The notes: generated by a model not told the origin, from the sequence alone. DNA of 53,565 nt from Selenomonas ruminantium subsp. ruminantium ATCC 12561 (GCF_000424065.1 NZ_KE384128.1:14194-67758); one strand, 5' to 3'; positions 1 through 9,046 are shown, counted from the stretch's first letter. Numbers and translations are program-made.

Positions 1-96
1 GCTAAAGCAAAGGCCGAAGCCGAAGCCAAGAAAAAAGCTGCTGCTGAGGCTAAAGCAAAGGCCGAAGCCGAGGCTAAGAAAAAAGCTGCCGCTGAG
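1..96 (+). repeat. 48-bp tandem coding repeat, two copies
   Basis: Bases 1-48 and 49-96 are near-identical and encode the same 16-residue Lys/Ala/Glu unit. The differences are mostly synonymous third-position changes. The array may continue to the left of the window. Confidence 0.85.
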
Positions 97-558
97 GCTA
101 AGGCTCGCAAACAGGCTGAAGCCAAACGCAAAGCTCATGAAAAGCAGCTCCGTCAGGAGATATCCACTATGGATAACCTGGACGCTATTTTGGACTTTGC
201 CTATGAAGCCAAAGATTCAGAACCAAAAGATGCAATCTTTGCATATCAGGAAGCGATTGCCCGTTATGCGGATGACGATTATACACCATTCCTCGTTATT
301 GAACTGGGTAATCTGTACAAAGCACAAGCCAACTATAGCGGCGCTATCGCCACCTATAAGAAGGCGCTTGATATGCCGATAATCGCCCAAAACGATGCCA
401 TGTGTCAGGAATTCACCAAAAATATCCATTACCTTGGCACCGTTCAGGATATACTCGCCAAACATGCTGCGCTTTCTACGCCTTTCCCGCAGATTCCGGG
501 AGATATTATGCAGGAAATTGAAAAGGAATTTCAAGCTCATAGTGACAGCGCAAAATAA
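1..558 (+). CDS. Lys/Ala-repeat, TPR-like protein (5'-truncated by window edge)
   Basis: The reading frame is open from base 1, so the gene starts before the window. The visible part begins with about 50 residues of Lys/Ala/Glu-rich sequence, including a 16-residue unit (AKAKAEAEAKKKAAAE) repeated twice, as in TolA-like or coiled-coil stalks. It continues into a helical domain of about 130 residues whose spacing (DAIFAYQEAIARY, then GAIATYKKALDMP) resembles a pair of tetratricopeptide helices. It ends 14 bases before the next gene, which has its own Shine-Dalgarno site, so the two are probably co-transcribed. The function is not recognised. A role in the envelope or in protein-protein contact is an inference from the repeat and TPR-like parts only. 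The ATG at 169 is internal and is unlikely to be the start, because the repeat upstream is in frame and codon-like. Confidence 0.7.
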   Translation, partial: AKAKAEAEAKKKAAAEAKAKAEAEAKKKAAAEAKARKQAEAKRKAHEKQLRQEISTMDNLDAILDFAYEAKDSEPKDAIFAYQEAIARYADDDYTPFLVIELGNLYKAQANYSGAIATYKKALDMPIIAQNDAMCQEFTKNIHYLGTVQDILAKHAALSTPFPQIPGDIMQEIEKEFQAHSDSAK

Positions 559-572
559 TTGGAGGAATTTTA

Positions 573-1589
573 ATGAAGAAAAGTGTAGAAATCCTGGGCC
601 TTCCCATTATCAGCATCACGGAAGGCCGTGAGCTGGGTGTCAGCAAAACCCTGCTCATCGATGCTAAAAACGGTACGGTAGCAGCCATCACCATTGAAGA
701 TGCCGACTGGTATCTGGGTGTGAAACTCATTCCGTACGAATCGGTCATTGCTATCGGTGACGATGCAGTAACCATTACCAACAGCGAAAACATCCTTACT
801 CTCGACGATGCTGGTGATTACAAAGATCTGTTGATTACGAACATCCGCATCCTTGACACCAAGGCTATAACCAAATCCGGTACGATTCAAGGTAAAGTCA
901 CCGAACTCTACATCGGTGACGACGGCAAAATTGAAAAATGCGAAATCACAGCACCCGATGGCACAACTTCCGACATTGCTACTGACCAGATTTCCATCTT
1001 TGGTAAGCAGGTAACGGTTATTGACCCCACCGGGGAAAAAAAAAATGATGTGATGTCCCGAGTTTCTAAAGCCCCGGAAGCAGCTCCAAGCCCCAAGGCA
1101 GCGCCAGCAGCTCTGGAAGTACCGGCTGCTCCAGCCGCTCCGGTTGCTCCGGCAGTTCCAGAAGCTCCGAAAGCTGAAGAAATGCCAAAAGTCGAAGAAG
1201 CACCGAAGGCTGAAGAAACTCCGAAAGCCGCAGAGGCTCCGAAAGCTCCCGAAGTTACCCCTGCTCCTGCAGAGAAAGCAGAAAAGGCAGAGGAAGCACC
1301 GAAGGCTGACGCTCCAAAAGAAGACGAAAAAACGGACCCCAAGAAAGAAGCTCCAAAGGCTGAGCCTAAGAAAGATGCACCGAAAGCTGACGCCGCAAAA
1401 CAGGCTGCTGCTGACAAAGCATCCGAGGAACGTCATCGTCGATTTCTCCTGGGTAAAAAAGCCGCTCGCGACATTAAGATGGATAACGGCATCGTTATCG
1501 TAGAAGCTGGCCAGGACATCACCGAAGAAGTTCTGCAGAAGGCAAAACTGGCTAACAAGTTCATCGAACTTTCCATGAACGTACAGTAA
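573..1589 (+). CDS. PRC-barrel domain protein with long Ala/Pro/Lys/Glu linker
   Basis: A 338-residue protein with start ATG at 573 preceded by GGAGG at a normal distance. Residues 1 to about 80 form a PRC-barrel-like beta domain (VEILGLPIISITEGRELG, later IPYESVIAIGDDAVTI). A second similar unit follows at about 88-160 (GTIQGKVTELYIGDDGKIE). Residues 165-285 are a low-complexity linker rich in EAPKAEE-type repeats. The last 55 residues (GKKAARDIKMDNGIVIVEAG and following) look folded. PRC barrels occur in RNA-processing and photosynthesis proteins, but this architecture does not point to one job. It sits directly behind the TPR-like gene and is followed by a strong terminator. No signal peptide is visible, so it is probably cytoplasmic. 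Confidence 0.8.
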   Translation: MKKSVEILGLPIISITEGRELGVSKTLLIDAKNGTVAAITIEDADWYLGVKLIPYESVIAIGDDAVTITNSENILTLDDAGDYKDLLITNIRILDTKAITKSGTIQGKVTELYIGDDGKIEKCEITAPDGTTSDIATDQISIFGKQVTVIDPTGEKKNDVMSRVSKAPEAAPSPKAAPAALEVPAAPAAPVAPAVPEAPKAEEMPKVEEAPKAEETPKAAEAPKAPEVTPAPAEKAEKAEEAPKADAPKEDEKTDPKKEAPKAEPKKDAPKADAAKQAAADKASEERHRRFLLGKKAARDIKMDNGIVIVEAGQDITEEVLQKAKLANKFIELSMNVQ

Positions 1590-1590
1590 T

Positions 1591-1638
1591 AAAAAAAGAG
1601 ATTCGATATGTCAAAACGCATACCGAATCTCTTTTTTA
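1591..1638. terminator. Bidirectional rho-independent terminator
   Basis: A-rich lead, then a stem of AGAGATTCG(A)TATG against CATACCGAATCTCT, ending in a T-run. It lies between the forward PRC-barrel gene and the end of the reverse-strand polysaccharide operon, and it has A/T runs on both sides, so it can serve both. Confidence 0.85.
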
Positions 1639-1815
1639 TTACCATGATTTATCATCCTGTGGCAAATTCTCCAATGCATATTCACAGCATTGCTTTACGA
1701 GATTATTGACCGAAACATTCTTTTCCCTTGCGACCCGTTCCAACTGGTCTAAGAGTTCCTGCGGAAACCGGAAGGTCTTATTCACCATATCCTGACTTTG
1801 CTTTACCACAAACAC
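1639..1815 (-). CDS. Small ribbon-helix-helix (Arc/CopG-like) protein
   Basis: A 58-residue ORF read from a GTG at 1815 to TAA at 1639, with a GGAGGG Shine-Dalgarno site 5 bases upstream of the GTG. The pattern is typical of ribbon-helix-helix DNA-binding proteins: a short beta strand (NKTFRFPQELLDQLER), a helix, then a turn and second helix (REKNVSVNNLVKQCCEYALE). It lies 14 bases after the resolvase-like gene and is the last gene of the reverse-strand operon before the bidirectional terminator. It could autoregulate the tail of the operon or act as a repressor elsewhere. No toxin partner is recognisable next to it. The call rests on pattern, Shine-Dalgarno site and codon use, not on a search. 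Confidence 0.75.
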   Translation of the reverse strand: MFVVKQSQDMVNKTFRFPQELLDQLERVAREKNVSVNNLVKQCCEYALENLPQDDKSW

Positions 1816-1829
1816 GCTATCCCTCCTTC

Positions 1830-2396
1830 CTAACTCTGTCGATACCGTTTTGCCAACCGATAAAATGTTGCCCGCGATATTTTAAGTTCATTACTGGCCT
1901 CCAATGCACGGATTTCCTTGGCCTGATAGCGGCCAAAAATACGTTTCCAGCCCTTGGGATAACCAATCGCCGGACGCCCAAACTGACGTCCGGCATTTTT
2001 GGCTGCCTGTATCCCTTCCTGCTGACGTATACGGTGCAATGCCTGCAAACTATCTTGTCTCTGTTGTAGCACAAGCAATATTTCCTTCAACGTCTGAAAA
2101 ACTACCGCCGCAGATACTTCATCCAAATCCTGCAAAGTTATCGGCAGATCCAAAATCCGCAGCCGGATATGCTCTGCCTGCAAAGAATCCAACTCTGCAC
2201 CAATCGCCGCCGCACTATCGCCCAATGCAGACCAATGTACCACGACAAGCGTATCTCCTTCCCGCATAAACCGCCGCAGAATTTGATACTGCCCTCGCTC
2301 CGCCATGTCCTCTAAGATGATATCCATGGCAGCATAAGCACATAACGCATCCGCATCTGCATCAGACTCCGCATATCCATATACCTTTGCCGCCAT
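1830..2396 (-). CDS. Serine-recombinase-like protein lacking the catalytic residues
   Basis: A 188-residue protein. The ATG at 2396 is chosen because GGGAGGTGAT sits just upstream; a longer start at 2417 has no such site. The overall layout is that of a small resolvase/invertase: N-terminal beta strand KVYGYAES, a segment GDTLVVVHWSALGDS where active enzymes have the LDRLGRS-type motif, a long helix, then a C-terminal helix-turn-helix (KEIRALEASNELKISRATFYRLAKRY). The nucleophile context (normally R-V-S in YxRVS) reads A-E-S, and the conserved Asp/Arg/Arg cluster is lost. The protein is therefore probably a DNA-binding remnant or regulator and not an active recombinase. It follows fnlB by 49 bases on the same strand and precedes the ribbon-helix-helix gene. 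Confidence 0.75.
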   Translation of the reverse strand: MAAKVYGYAESDADADALCAYAAMDIILEDMAERGQYQILRRFMREGDTLVVVHWSALGDSAAAIGAELDSLQAEHIRLRILDLPITLQDLDEVSAAVVFQTLKEILLVLQQRQDSLQALHRIRQQEGIQAAKNAGRQFGRPAIGYPKGWKRIFGRYQAKEIRALEASNELKISRATFYRLAKRYRQS

Positions 2397-2445
2397 AAAT
2401 ATCACCTCCCGCACCAAAAATGGTTATCCTGCGTCTATAAGTAAA

Positions 2446-3681
2446 TCAAACCGGCTCAAAAAACGTATCCGGTCTATTGGCATCAAACAATTCATTAGCC
2501 CACATAACCGTCACTAAATTTTCAGTTTCGGACAAATTGATAATATTATGCGTATATCCCGGCAGCATATGAATCGCCTGTATCCTATCGCCGCTGACTT
2601 CGAACTCGATAACTTCATCCGTACCGATTTTTCGTTCCTGTATCAAGCCATGACCGGCAACCACAATAAAGAACTCCCACTTGCTGTTATGCCAATGCTG
2701 TCCTTTGGTTATTCCCGGCTTGCTGATATTCACCGAAAACTGACCATGCTCAGCGGTCTTCAGCAGCTCCGTAAAGCTGCCGCGGTCATCGCAGTTCATC
2801 TTTAAATCAAAAGCGACTTTCTCCTTCGGCAAATAGGACAGATACATACTATATAGTTTCTTGGCAAAGCTGCCTTCTGGAATTGCCGGCATGATAAGAT
2901 TCTGCGGCTGGTCATGGAAGGTATGCAGAAGTTCCACAATCTGCCCTAACGTAGCCTTATGCGTAACCGGGGCATAGCAATAACGACCAGTTTCAGTTGG
3001 TTTCGCCGTCAAGCCATCATATGTAATGCCCTCAATCACTTCTCCTGTTTTGGGATACTCACAGCGCACAGCCTTGCCTTCGAGCAAGTCATACATAACT
3101 TCCAACAGGTCATCAATGAACAACATTTCCAATTCTACGGACGGATCATTTACCGTTATCGGCAAATCATGGGCAATATTATGGCAAAAGGTTCCTAATG
3201 CAGAATTATAGTTGGGACGTACCCATTTACCAACCAAATTAGGAAAACGATACACATAAACAGGCGCACCTGTTTCCTCACCATACCGGAAAAACAGTTC
3301 CTCCCCGTCCCGCTTGCTCAGGCCATACTCCGACGTTCCAAAACGGCCAGCCAGCGTTGCCTGCAAAGACGAACTCAACATCACTGGGCATTTGTTATTG
3401 TGTTTTTTCAACGTATCGAGCAGGACACTGGCAAAACCAAAATTCCCTGCCTTAAATTCTTTCGGGTCTTTGGGGCGGTTTACCCCTGCAAGGTTAAAGA
3501 CGAAATCACAGTCAGCACAAAACTGCTCCAAATCCTCTACCGTGTTATGACGGTCATATTCATAAATCGCCTGAATGGATATATTGGGCCGCGTTCTATT
3601 CTTTCCAGCCTGAATATTTTTCAAGTTCTCTACAAGATTGCGGCCGACAAAGCCCGCCGCACCTGTTACCAGTATCTTCAT
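2446..3681 (-). CDS. fnlB: UDP-2-acetamido-2,6-dideoxy-hexulose/talose reductase, FnlB/CapF/WbjC type
   Basis: A 411-residue bifunctional enzyme. The N-terminal two-thirds is an SDR with GAAGFVG in the first Rossmann loop and a YGLSK catalytic Tyr/Lys motif. The C-terminal part, from about residue 280, is a cupin (KPGITKGQHWHNSKWEFFIV and following). This domain pair is characteristic of the second enzyme of the UDP-N-acetyl-L-fucosamine pathway. In the family, the cupin epimerises and the SDR reduces the 4-keto sugar. The start at 3681 gives an ATGA overlap with fnlC; an in-frame ATG at 3696 is possible but deeper in the upstream gene. It is the last of three consecutive genes (fnlA, fnlC, fnlB) for one pathway. 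Confidence 0.9.
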   Translation of the reverse strand: MKILVTGAAGFVGRNLVENLKNIQAGKNRTRPNISIQAIYEYDRHNTVEDLEQFCADCDFVFNLAGVNRPKDPKEFKAGNFGFASVLLDTLKKHNNKCPVMLSSSLQATLAGRFGTSEYGLSKRDGEELFFRYGEETGAPVYVYRFPNLVGKWVRPNYNSALGTFCHNIAHDLPITVNDPSVELEMLFIDDLLEVMYDLLEGKAVRCEYPKTGEVIEGITYDGLTAKPTETGRYCYAPVTHKATLGQIVELLHTFHDQPQNLIMPAIPEGSFAKKLYSMYLSYLPKEKVAFDLKMNCDDRGSFTELLKTAEHGQFSVNISKPGITKGQHWHNSKWEFFIVVAGHGLIQERKIGTDEVIEFEVSGDRIQAIHMLPGYTHNIINLSETENLVTVMWANELFDANRPDTFFEPV

Positions 3682-4850
3682 ACTTCTTTTCTCCAAACCA
3701 TCTTATTAACCACACCAACATAGGATTGAATAAGCTTTACGACCTTATCCGACACATTGATGTCCGTATAGTCCGGCACCGGTATGGCACCGCCATTTTT
3801 CTCATCCTTTACCATCTCTACAGCGGTATCTACAGCCTGCAGCAATCCCTTTTCATCAATTCCGGACAGGATAAAGCAGGCCTTGTCCAAAGCCTCAGGC
3901 CGCTCGGTCGAGGTGCGGATGCAGACTGCCGGAATCGGCTGCCCGATTGAAGTAAAAAAACTGCTTTCCTCCGGCAGTGTGCCGGAATCCGAAACAACCG
4001 CAAACGCATTCATCTGCAGACAGTTGTAATCATGGAAGCCCAGCGGTTCATGCTGAATTACACGCGAATCCAGCGTAAATCCGGAAGCCTCCAGCCTCTT
4101 CTTGGAACGCGGATGGCAGGAATAAAGAATCGGCATGTCGTATTTTTCGGCCATGCGGTTAATCGCCGTAAAGAGACTCGTAAAATTCTTTTCTGTATCA
4201 ATATTCTCTTCGCGGTGAGCAGACAGGAGAATGTATTTGCCCTTCTCCAAGCCAAGGCGGGCATGCACATCCGATGCCTTGATTGCTTCCAGATTATTGG
4301 TCAGCACCTCAGCCATAGGCGAACCGGTTACATAAGTGCGTTCCTTCGGCAGGCCGCAGTCCGCCAGATAACGGCGGGCATGCTCCGAATACGCCATATT
4401 CACATCGCTGATGATATCGACAATGCGACGATTCGTCTCTTCCGGCAGGCATTCATCCTTGCAGCGGTTGCCGGCCTCCATATGAAAAATGGGGATATGC
4501 AGACGCTTGGCACCAATAACAGATAGGCAGGAATTCGTATCGCCCAGTACCAGAACCGCCTCCGGCTGCAGTTCTGCCATAGCTTTGTAGGAAGAGGCGA
4601 TAATATTGCCCATCGTTTCGCCCAAATCACTGCCCACAGCATTCAAATACAATTCCGGATCTGCCAGGCCTAAATCCTTAAAAAATACCCCATTCAGGTT
4701 ATAGTCGTAATTCTGTCCTGTATGTACCAGTAACGTATCAAAATACTTGCGGCACTTCTTGATTACAGCAGCCAGGCGGATGATTTCCGGACGCGTGCCT
4801 ACAACAATCATCAGCTTGATTTTGCCATTATTTTGCCATTTTTCTTCCAT
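3678..4850 (-). CDS. fnlC: Non-hydrolysing UDP-N-acetyl-hexosamine 2-epimerase, FnlC type
   Basis: A WecB-family 2-epimerase of 390 residues. Visible family signatures include GTRPEIIRL near the N-terminus, HMEAGNRC around residue 115, LSAHREEN in the middle and SDSGTLPEES toward the C-terminus. Sitting between fnlA and fnlB, it is expected to do the last step, converting UDP-2-acetamido-2,6-dideoxy-L-talose to UDP-L-FucNAc, and not general UDP-ManNAc formation. The start at 4850 follows GGAGGGCATC. An alternative ATG at 4862 overlaps the fnlA stop as TAATG and adds four residues. Its 3' end overlaps fnlB by 4 bases. Confidence 0.88.
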   Translation of the reverse strand: MEEKWQNNGKIKLMIVVGTRPEIIRLAAVIKKCRKYFDTLLVHTGQNYDYNLNGVFFKDLGLADPELYLNAVGSDLGETMGNIIASSYKAMAELQPEAVLVLGDTNSCLSVIGAKRLHIPIFHMEAGNRCKDECLPEETNRRIVDIISDVNMAYSEHARRYLADCGLPKERTYVTGSPMAEVLTNNLEAIKASDVHARLGLEKGKYILLSAHREENIDTEKNFTSLFTAINRMAEKYDMPILYSCHPRSKKRLEASGFTLDSRVIQHEPLGFHDYNCLQMNAFAVVSDSGTLPEESSFFTSIGQPIPAVCIRTSTERPEALDKACFILSGIDEKGLLQAVDTAVEMVKDEKNGGAIPVPDYTDINVSDKVVKLIQSYVGVVNKMVWRKEV

Positions 4851-4861
4851 GATGCCCTCCA

Positions 4862-5926
4862 TTACGCTTCCACAGCATGTGGACGCCCTTCCAATTCTTC
4901 CTTCACATAGTCCGTAGTCATAATCTTTTGCACAACACCATCCACATCCAGTCGATTGGTATTATGAGAAGTATATGCTTCATCACCTTCCGTGAGGACA
5001 TCCCCCTGCACATAGAACTTGTCATAATTGAGCCCACGTGCATCCGGGCTGATACGGAAATAATCGCCCATATCCGTAGAACGCAGGCGTTCCTCGCGGG
5101 TCATCAAGGTTTCATAAAGCTTTTCACCATGGCGTGAGCCGATGATTTTCTTCTCCGTCTGGCCAAAGACCTTCATTACACCATCTGCAAGGTCGCCAAT
5201 CGTGCTGGCATCTGCCTTCTGAATGAATAAATCGCCCGGCTCAGCATGCATGAACGCAAAAGCTACCAAATCCACCGCTTCATCCAGATTCATCAGAAAA
5301 CGGGTCATATTCGGGTCGGTGATGGTAATCGGCGCCTTACGCTTAATCTGGTCAATGAACAACGGAATGACCGAACCACGGCTGCACATAACATTGCCAT
5401 AGCGCGTGCAGCAAAGGACCGTACCGCTGCGGTCAAACGCAGCCTGCGCCCGGGCGCCGACGACCTTCTCCCCTAACATCTTCGTACCGCCCATCGTATT
5501 GATGGGGTATGCCGCCTTATCTGTAGACAGGAAAACAACCTTCTTTACCGCATTTTCCACGGCTGCCGTAATCACATTATCCGTGCCGATAATATTCGTC
5601 TTTACTGCTTCCATAGGGAAGAACTCACAGGACGGAACTTCTTTCAACGCTGCAGCATGAAACACATAATCCGCCCCATACAAACAATCTCGCACAGATG
5701 AAATATTCCGGACATCCCCAACATAGAACTTAACCTTGGAAGCATACTCAGGATACCTTGCCTGCAAAGTATGACGCATCGTATCCTGCTTCTTTTCGTC
5801 ACGGCTGAGGATACGAATCTCTCCCAGCTCGGAACTAATAAAATGCTTCAGCACTGTGGAACCAAAAGAACCAGTACCGCCGGTGATAACCAAAGTCTTA
5901 TCTTTAAATGATTCACCAATATTCAT
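4862..5926 (-). CDS. fnlA: UDP-GlcNAc 4,6-dehydratase/5-epimerase, FnlA/CapE/WbjB type
   Basis: A 354-residue extended SDR starting with a cofactor loop TGGTGSFGS (residues 15-23) and carrying the STDKAAYPINTMGGTK active-site segment of the soluble inverting dehydratases. Family knowledge places it as the first enzyme of UDP-L-FucNAc synthesis from UDP-GlcNAc. The start ATG at 5926 is preceded by AAAGGAGG with a slightly long spacing. It lies 363 bases after the AT-rich gene upstream and begins the fnlA-fnlC-fnlB block, which has normal GC for the window. Confidence 0.9.
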   Translation of the reverse strand: MNIGESFKDKTLVITGGTGSFGSTVLKHFISSELGEIRILSRDEKKQDTMRHTLQARYPEYASKVKFYVGDVRNISSVRDCLYGADYVFHAAALKEVPSCEFFPMEAVKTNIIGTDNVITAAVENAVKKVVFLSTDKAAYPINTMGGTKMLGEKVVGARAQAAFDRSGTVLCCTRYGNVMCSRGSVIPLFIDQIKRKAPITITDPNMTRFLMNLDEAVDLVAFAFMHAEPGDLFIQKADASTIGDLADGVMKVFGQTEKKIIGSRHGEKLYETLMTREERLRSTDMGDYFRISPDARGLNYDKFYVQGDVLTEGDEAYTSHNTNRLDVDGVVQKIMTTDYVKEELEGRPHAVEA

Positions 5927-6289
5927 ATAATGTATATCCTCCTTTAAATATCCATTTTATATGTATATTTTTATAAAAATCATGTTGCTATATCCTTAGA
6001 AATAAATATATTTCTGAATTTGACTTCCTCTTTCGTAATTTTCAAGTTATCATTTAGAAAAGTACGTTATTTTAACGTATAGCCGAAAATGATATTTTTG
6101 ATACATGACTGCCAATTTATTATGTAATATGTACAATCATCAAGATAGAATTTTTTAAATAATTCCACATATATTATATATATCAAAGACAAGTAAACTG
6201 ATGGACTAGAACTTCTGGTAAAATTTAAGATCGACTAGACTTAGTGAACGCACAATCATTACATTAAAATTCTATTAAAACACATTAAT
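5927..6289. other. AT-rich intergenic region before fnlA
   Basis: No convincing ORF, hairpin terminator or RNA gene seen. The sequence is strongly AT-rich and marks the junction between the AT-rich core of the polysaccharide locus and the fnl genes. A promoter for fnlA could lie here, but no hexamer pair with good spacing stands out. Confidence 0.5.
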
Positions 6290-7462
6290 TCATAAAAATT
6301 TCTTTATTAACTTGTTTTTCAACGAAATTATCGTCCCACACTTTCTCTCAATTTTTTCTCTAATTGTTCCCTCCCCATATTTTTTTAAAATCATCATAAT
6401 CCCATCACGATTATATGTATTCCAAAACTCTTCTCTATTTTTTTTGTTTAAATATATAGGTTCTTTTAATTGCGGTTGTAAGTAATGATTAATATCTATT
6501 TCTACAACATCGGCCTCTCCTCTTATTTCATCAAAAAGCATCTTTCCTTTTCTCGTATTTATAATAGCAATAGATATCCCCTTATCATCATCTAATTCAG
6601 GATGTTTTTCTTCAATCCCCCAGCAATCTCCTATTGTTACATCCGACACTCGATTAACATTAGTAAATTTACATGAAAAACATGATTTTCTTATTGCACC
6701 ATGATTAAAGAATATTCTTCCATATTTATCACTCATATAGTTCTTATTATCAAACTCAATTTTTTCTACAAAGCTATGCCATCCATATTTTTTATCACGG
6801 AACACAATGCGACGAGGACTACTGCCATATTCATTCGATATTGCCCTAACATATTCTCTCCATATCTTAGGGCTTGGCACACCATGACAGACTATATCTA
6901 CTAACACAAGATTATCTCTATAAACTTTTTTTAATTTCGAAACAAACTTAATAAGCCCTTCTACCTGACATGGAGTCCCCGAAAAAAGTACGCATCGATT
7001 TTTTAACAAATCATCTTTCACTTGCTTATACACATCTAATAAATGACTTTGAACATATTTTGAACCACACATCAAATCTCGTTCTATATATGTTTCCGCT
7101 CGACTATGTACAGCTCGAAAATCCGAATCTAAAATACAACCATACACAACGCCATCTTTTTTTATAATTTGTGTCGATAAAAGCGAAAACACCCCACCAG
7201 ATTGACTTTTCATTCTGACCTCATCATTTTTAGCCTTAACTGCATATGTGTATTGAACATCACTATCTGACTTCATACTCTCTATTCCAGATAAATAAAA
7301 ACATGTTTTTTCACACAAATGACATTTCACACATTTATCTCTATCAACCTTAGGATATAAAAAACCCTCTTTATCTTCTTCCAGAGATATCGCTTTTGAG
7401 GGGCATACACTAACACAAGCACTACAACCACAACATTTTTCTTGAACATTAGCAATATCCAA
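6290..7462 (-). CDS. Ferredoxin-type F420-hydrogenase/dehydrogenase beta-subunit-like protein (polysaccharide locus type)
   Basis: About 390 residues. The N-terminus carries two Cys clusters of a 2[4Fe-4S] ferredoxin (CCGCSACVSVCPSKAI and CVKCHLCEKTC). A Coenzyme-F420 hydrogenase/dehydrogenase beta-subunit-like body follows, with further cysteines (CSGTP-like SGTPCQVEG, IRKSCFSCKFTN, GDCWG). Relatives are common in capsule and O-antigen clusters next to pyruvyl transferases, with no proven substrate. F420 itself is not implied. A TTG start at 7462 fits the AGAGGTG Shine-Dalgarno site best; TTG at 7468 is two codons longer. It is the first gene 3' of wzx in the AT-rich core, separated from it by about 125 bases. 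Confidence 0.75.
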   Translation of the reverse strand: MDIANVQEKCCGCSACVSVCPSKAISLEEDKEGFLYPKVDRDKCVKCHLCEKTCFYLSGIESMKSDSDVQYTYAVKAKNDEVRMKSQSGGVFSLLSTQIIKKDGVVYGCILDSDFRAVHSRAETYIERDLMCGSKYVQSHLLDVYKQVKDDLLKNRCVLFSGTPCQVEGLIKFVSKLKKVYRDNLVLVDIVCHGVPSPKIWREYVRAISNEYGSSPRRIVFRDKKYGWHSFVEKIEFDNKNYMSDKYGRIFFNHGAIRKSCFSCKFTNVNRVSDVTIGDCWGIEEKHPELDDDKGISIAIINTRKGKMLFDEIRGEADVVEIDINHYLQPQLKEPIYLNKKNREEFWNTYNRDGIMMILKKYGEGTIREKIERKCGTIISLKNKLIKKFL

Positions 7463-7588
7463 TATCAATCACCTCTTTCTTATGCAATATTGCAAAATTC
7501 CATTAAAAAACATACTTTTATACCTACAACTAAAAGGCATCAATATACAATAAACAGACCATAAATAAAACATTATCTACAACACCTA

Positions 7589-9046
7589 TTATTCTACTCG
7601 TTTACCAAGTGTTAATATCTTAGTAATTTCCCCTATAACGAATTGGCGTCGCACATAAATCGTCAACAACATTATAAAAAGAATAACATATCGAGCAATG
7701 CATTTCTCATATGTAAAATAGAATATCCCTGATAAAAACATAAATACAAATACTATCTTTATTATAGTAGATAAACTATAAATTCTTGTCCTACCCATCT
7801 TTTCTCTAACCACTCGTAGCATAAACACATAATGACCAGCTGCATAAATGATATAACACAAAAGAGTTGTGTAACCTGCTACTATATAGCCAAAAACTGG
7901 AATCAACCAATAATTCAATCCTAAATTTATTACAGCGCCTAGAACTGTAGCTATTGAGATAAACTTTGTCTTTTCAAAATAAAACTCAAATGTAGCAAAA
8001 AAACTATATAAAAACGTAAAATAAGCTCCCATTGCTACAGGTGCAACCACCCAAATAGCATCATAATATTCTCGCGGCGCAAAAAATGCAATCAATTCTG
8101 GAGCAAAAGCAATTAGAATTATATTCAATCCTGCAATCAACACAAAAGAAGTATAGGCAACCGGAGCAATATCCATTACCCTACCCAAATTTATCTTGCG
8201 ATACAACCATGGCTCTAAGGTTTGTAACAGCGAACTATTAAACAAAGACATCACCAATGCAACAGAGCACCCCAAACTATATATTCCCGCCTCAGCATTA
8301 CCTACCATTTGTTGAATCATAATTCTATCAGAACTTGAAAGCAACAACATTGATAAATAATGTGGGATTAATGGAATATTAAACGCTAATGCATAACGCC
8401 AATAATAAGCAGAGAAGAACACCTTACCATGGCAAATCTGTTTAAAAAACAAACCTGTATACAAAAAAAGATACACAACCAATACACTAAGAATTCTTGC
8501 AAATACCTTATCATCAAAATCAAGCACAAGTAATACACCAAGCGCTGGTGTCAATACCGACATAAGCAGTGAAATAACAACAACTTTGCGATAAAGAAAC
8601 TCTACCCGCTGTGTCATAGACCAAAATCCCCATACCGCACTAAGCCATATCAGCAGTAACATTGAAAGCATTTGTATGGTAGTAAACCCAAATAATTGAT
8701 TCCAAAATCCCTCTAATAAAAGGTATATAATTGTCCATATGCAGCAAAGCACCAAGCACAAACCTTGTAATGCGGAAACAAATGCAGCTCTTTCTTTAGC
8801 AAACTTTACTACTCCTTGTGCCAAAACGCCTGCATTGATATTTAATGTCACAAATACGCTAATGATACCTTGCCACGAATTGAATACGTTATATTGTCCA
8901 TATTCATCTGGTGTCATAATACGCGTAAAAACAGGTGTCGTTATAGTACCAATTCCTTTTTGCAAAGCAGTACAAACCACAAACCATATAGATGCTTTTA
9001 CAGGAATAGGTAACCGCTCATATTGTTGCCATATTTTTTTAATCAT
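7589..9046 (-). CDS. wzx: Polysaccharide/oligosaccharide flippase, Wzx family
   Basis: A 485-residue integral membrane protein with about 12-14 hydrophobic segments and the N-terminal layout of the polysaccharide transporter family (IWFVVCTALQKGIGTITTPV, then RIMTPDEYGQYNVFNSW). It is expected to flip the undecaprenyl-linked repeat unit across the inner membrane for Wzy. The start overlaps the pyruvyl transferase gene by 8 bases, and its own Shine-Dalgarno site is weak, which suggests translational coupling. The gene is AT-rich like its neighbours. Confidence 0.85.
   Translation of the reverse strand: MIKKIWQQYERLPIPVKASIWFVVCTALQKGIGTITTPVFTRIMTPDEYGQYNVFNSWQGIISVFVTLNINAGVLAQGVVKFAKERAAFVSALQGLCLVLCCIWTIIYLLLEGFWNQLFGFTTIQMLSMLLLIWLSAVWGFWSMTQRVEFLYRKVVVISLLMSVLTPALGVLLVLDFDDKVFARILSVLVVYLFLYTGLFFKQICHGKVFFSAYYWRYALAFNIPLIPHYLSMLLLSSSDRIMIQQMVGNAEAGIYSLGCSVALVMSLFNSSLLQTLEPWLYRKINLGRVMDIAPVAYTSFVLIAGLNIILIAFAPELIAFFAPREYYDAIWVVAPVAMGAYFTFLYSFFATFEFYFEKTKFISIATVLGAVINLGLNYWLIPVFGYIVAGYTTLLCYIIYAAGHYVFMLRVVREKMGRTRIYSLSTIIKIVFVFMFLSGIFYFTYEKCIARYVILFIMLLTIYVRRQFVIGEITKILTLGKRVE

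Noticed and set aside
570-1436. 288-codon reverse ORF opposite the PRC-barrel gene
   Set aside because: It is Cys/Phe/Ser-rich and low-complexity, with no ribosome site, and mirrors the Glu/Lys/Pro codons of the forward gene, so it is a shadow.
1830-2396. Phase-variation invertase for the polysaccharide operon
   Set aside because: Catalytic residues are missing, and no inverted repeats flank the operon promoter.
6290-7462. F420-dependent hydrogenase subunit
   Set aside because: The fold matches, but the gene is alone in a polysaccharide locus, where such proteins are common; no F420 genes are near.
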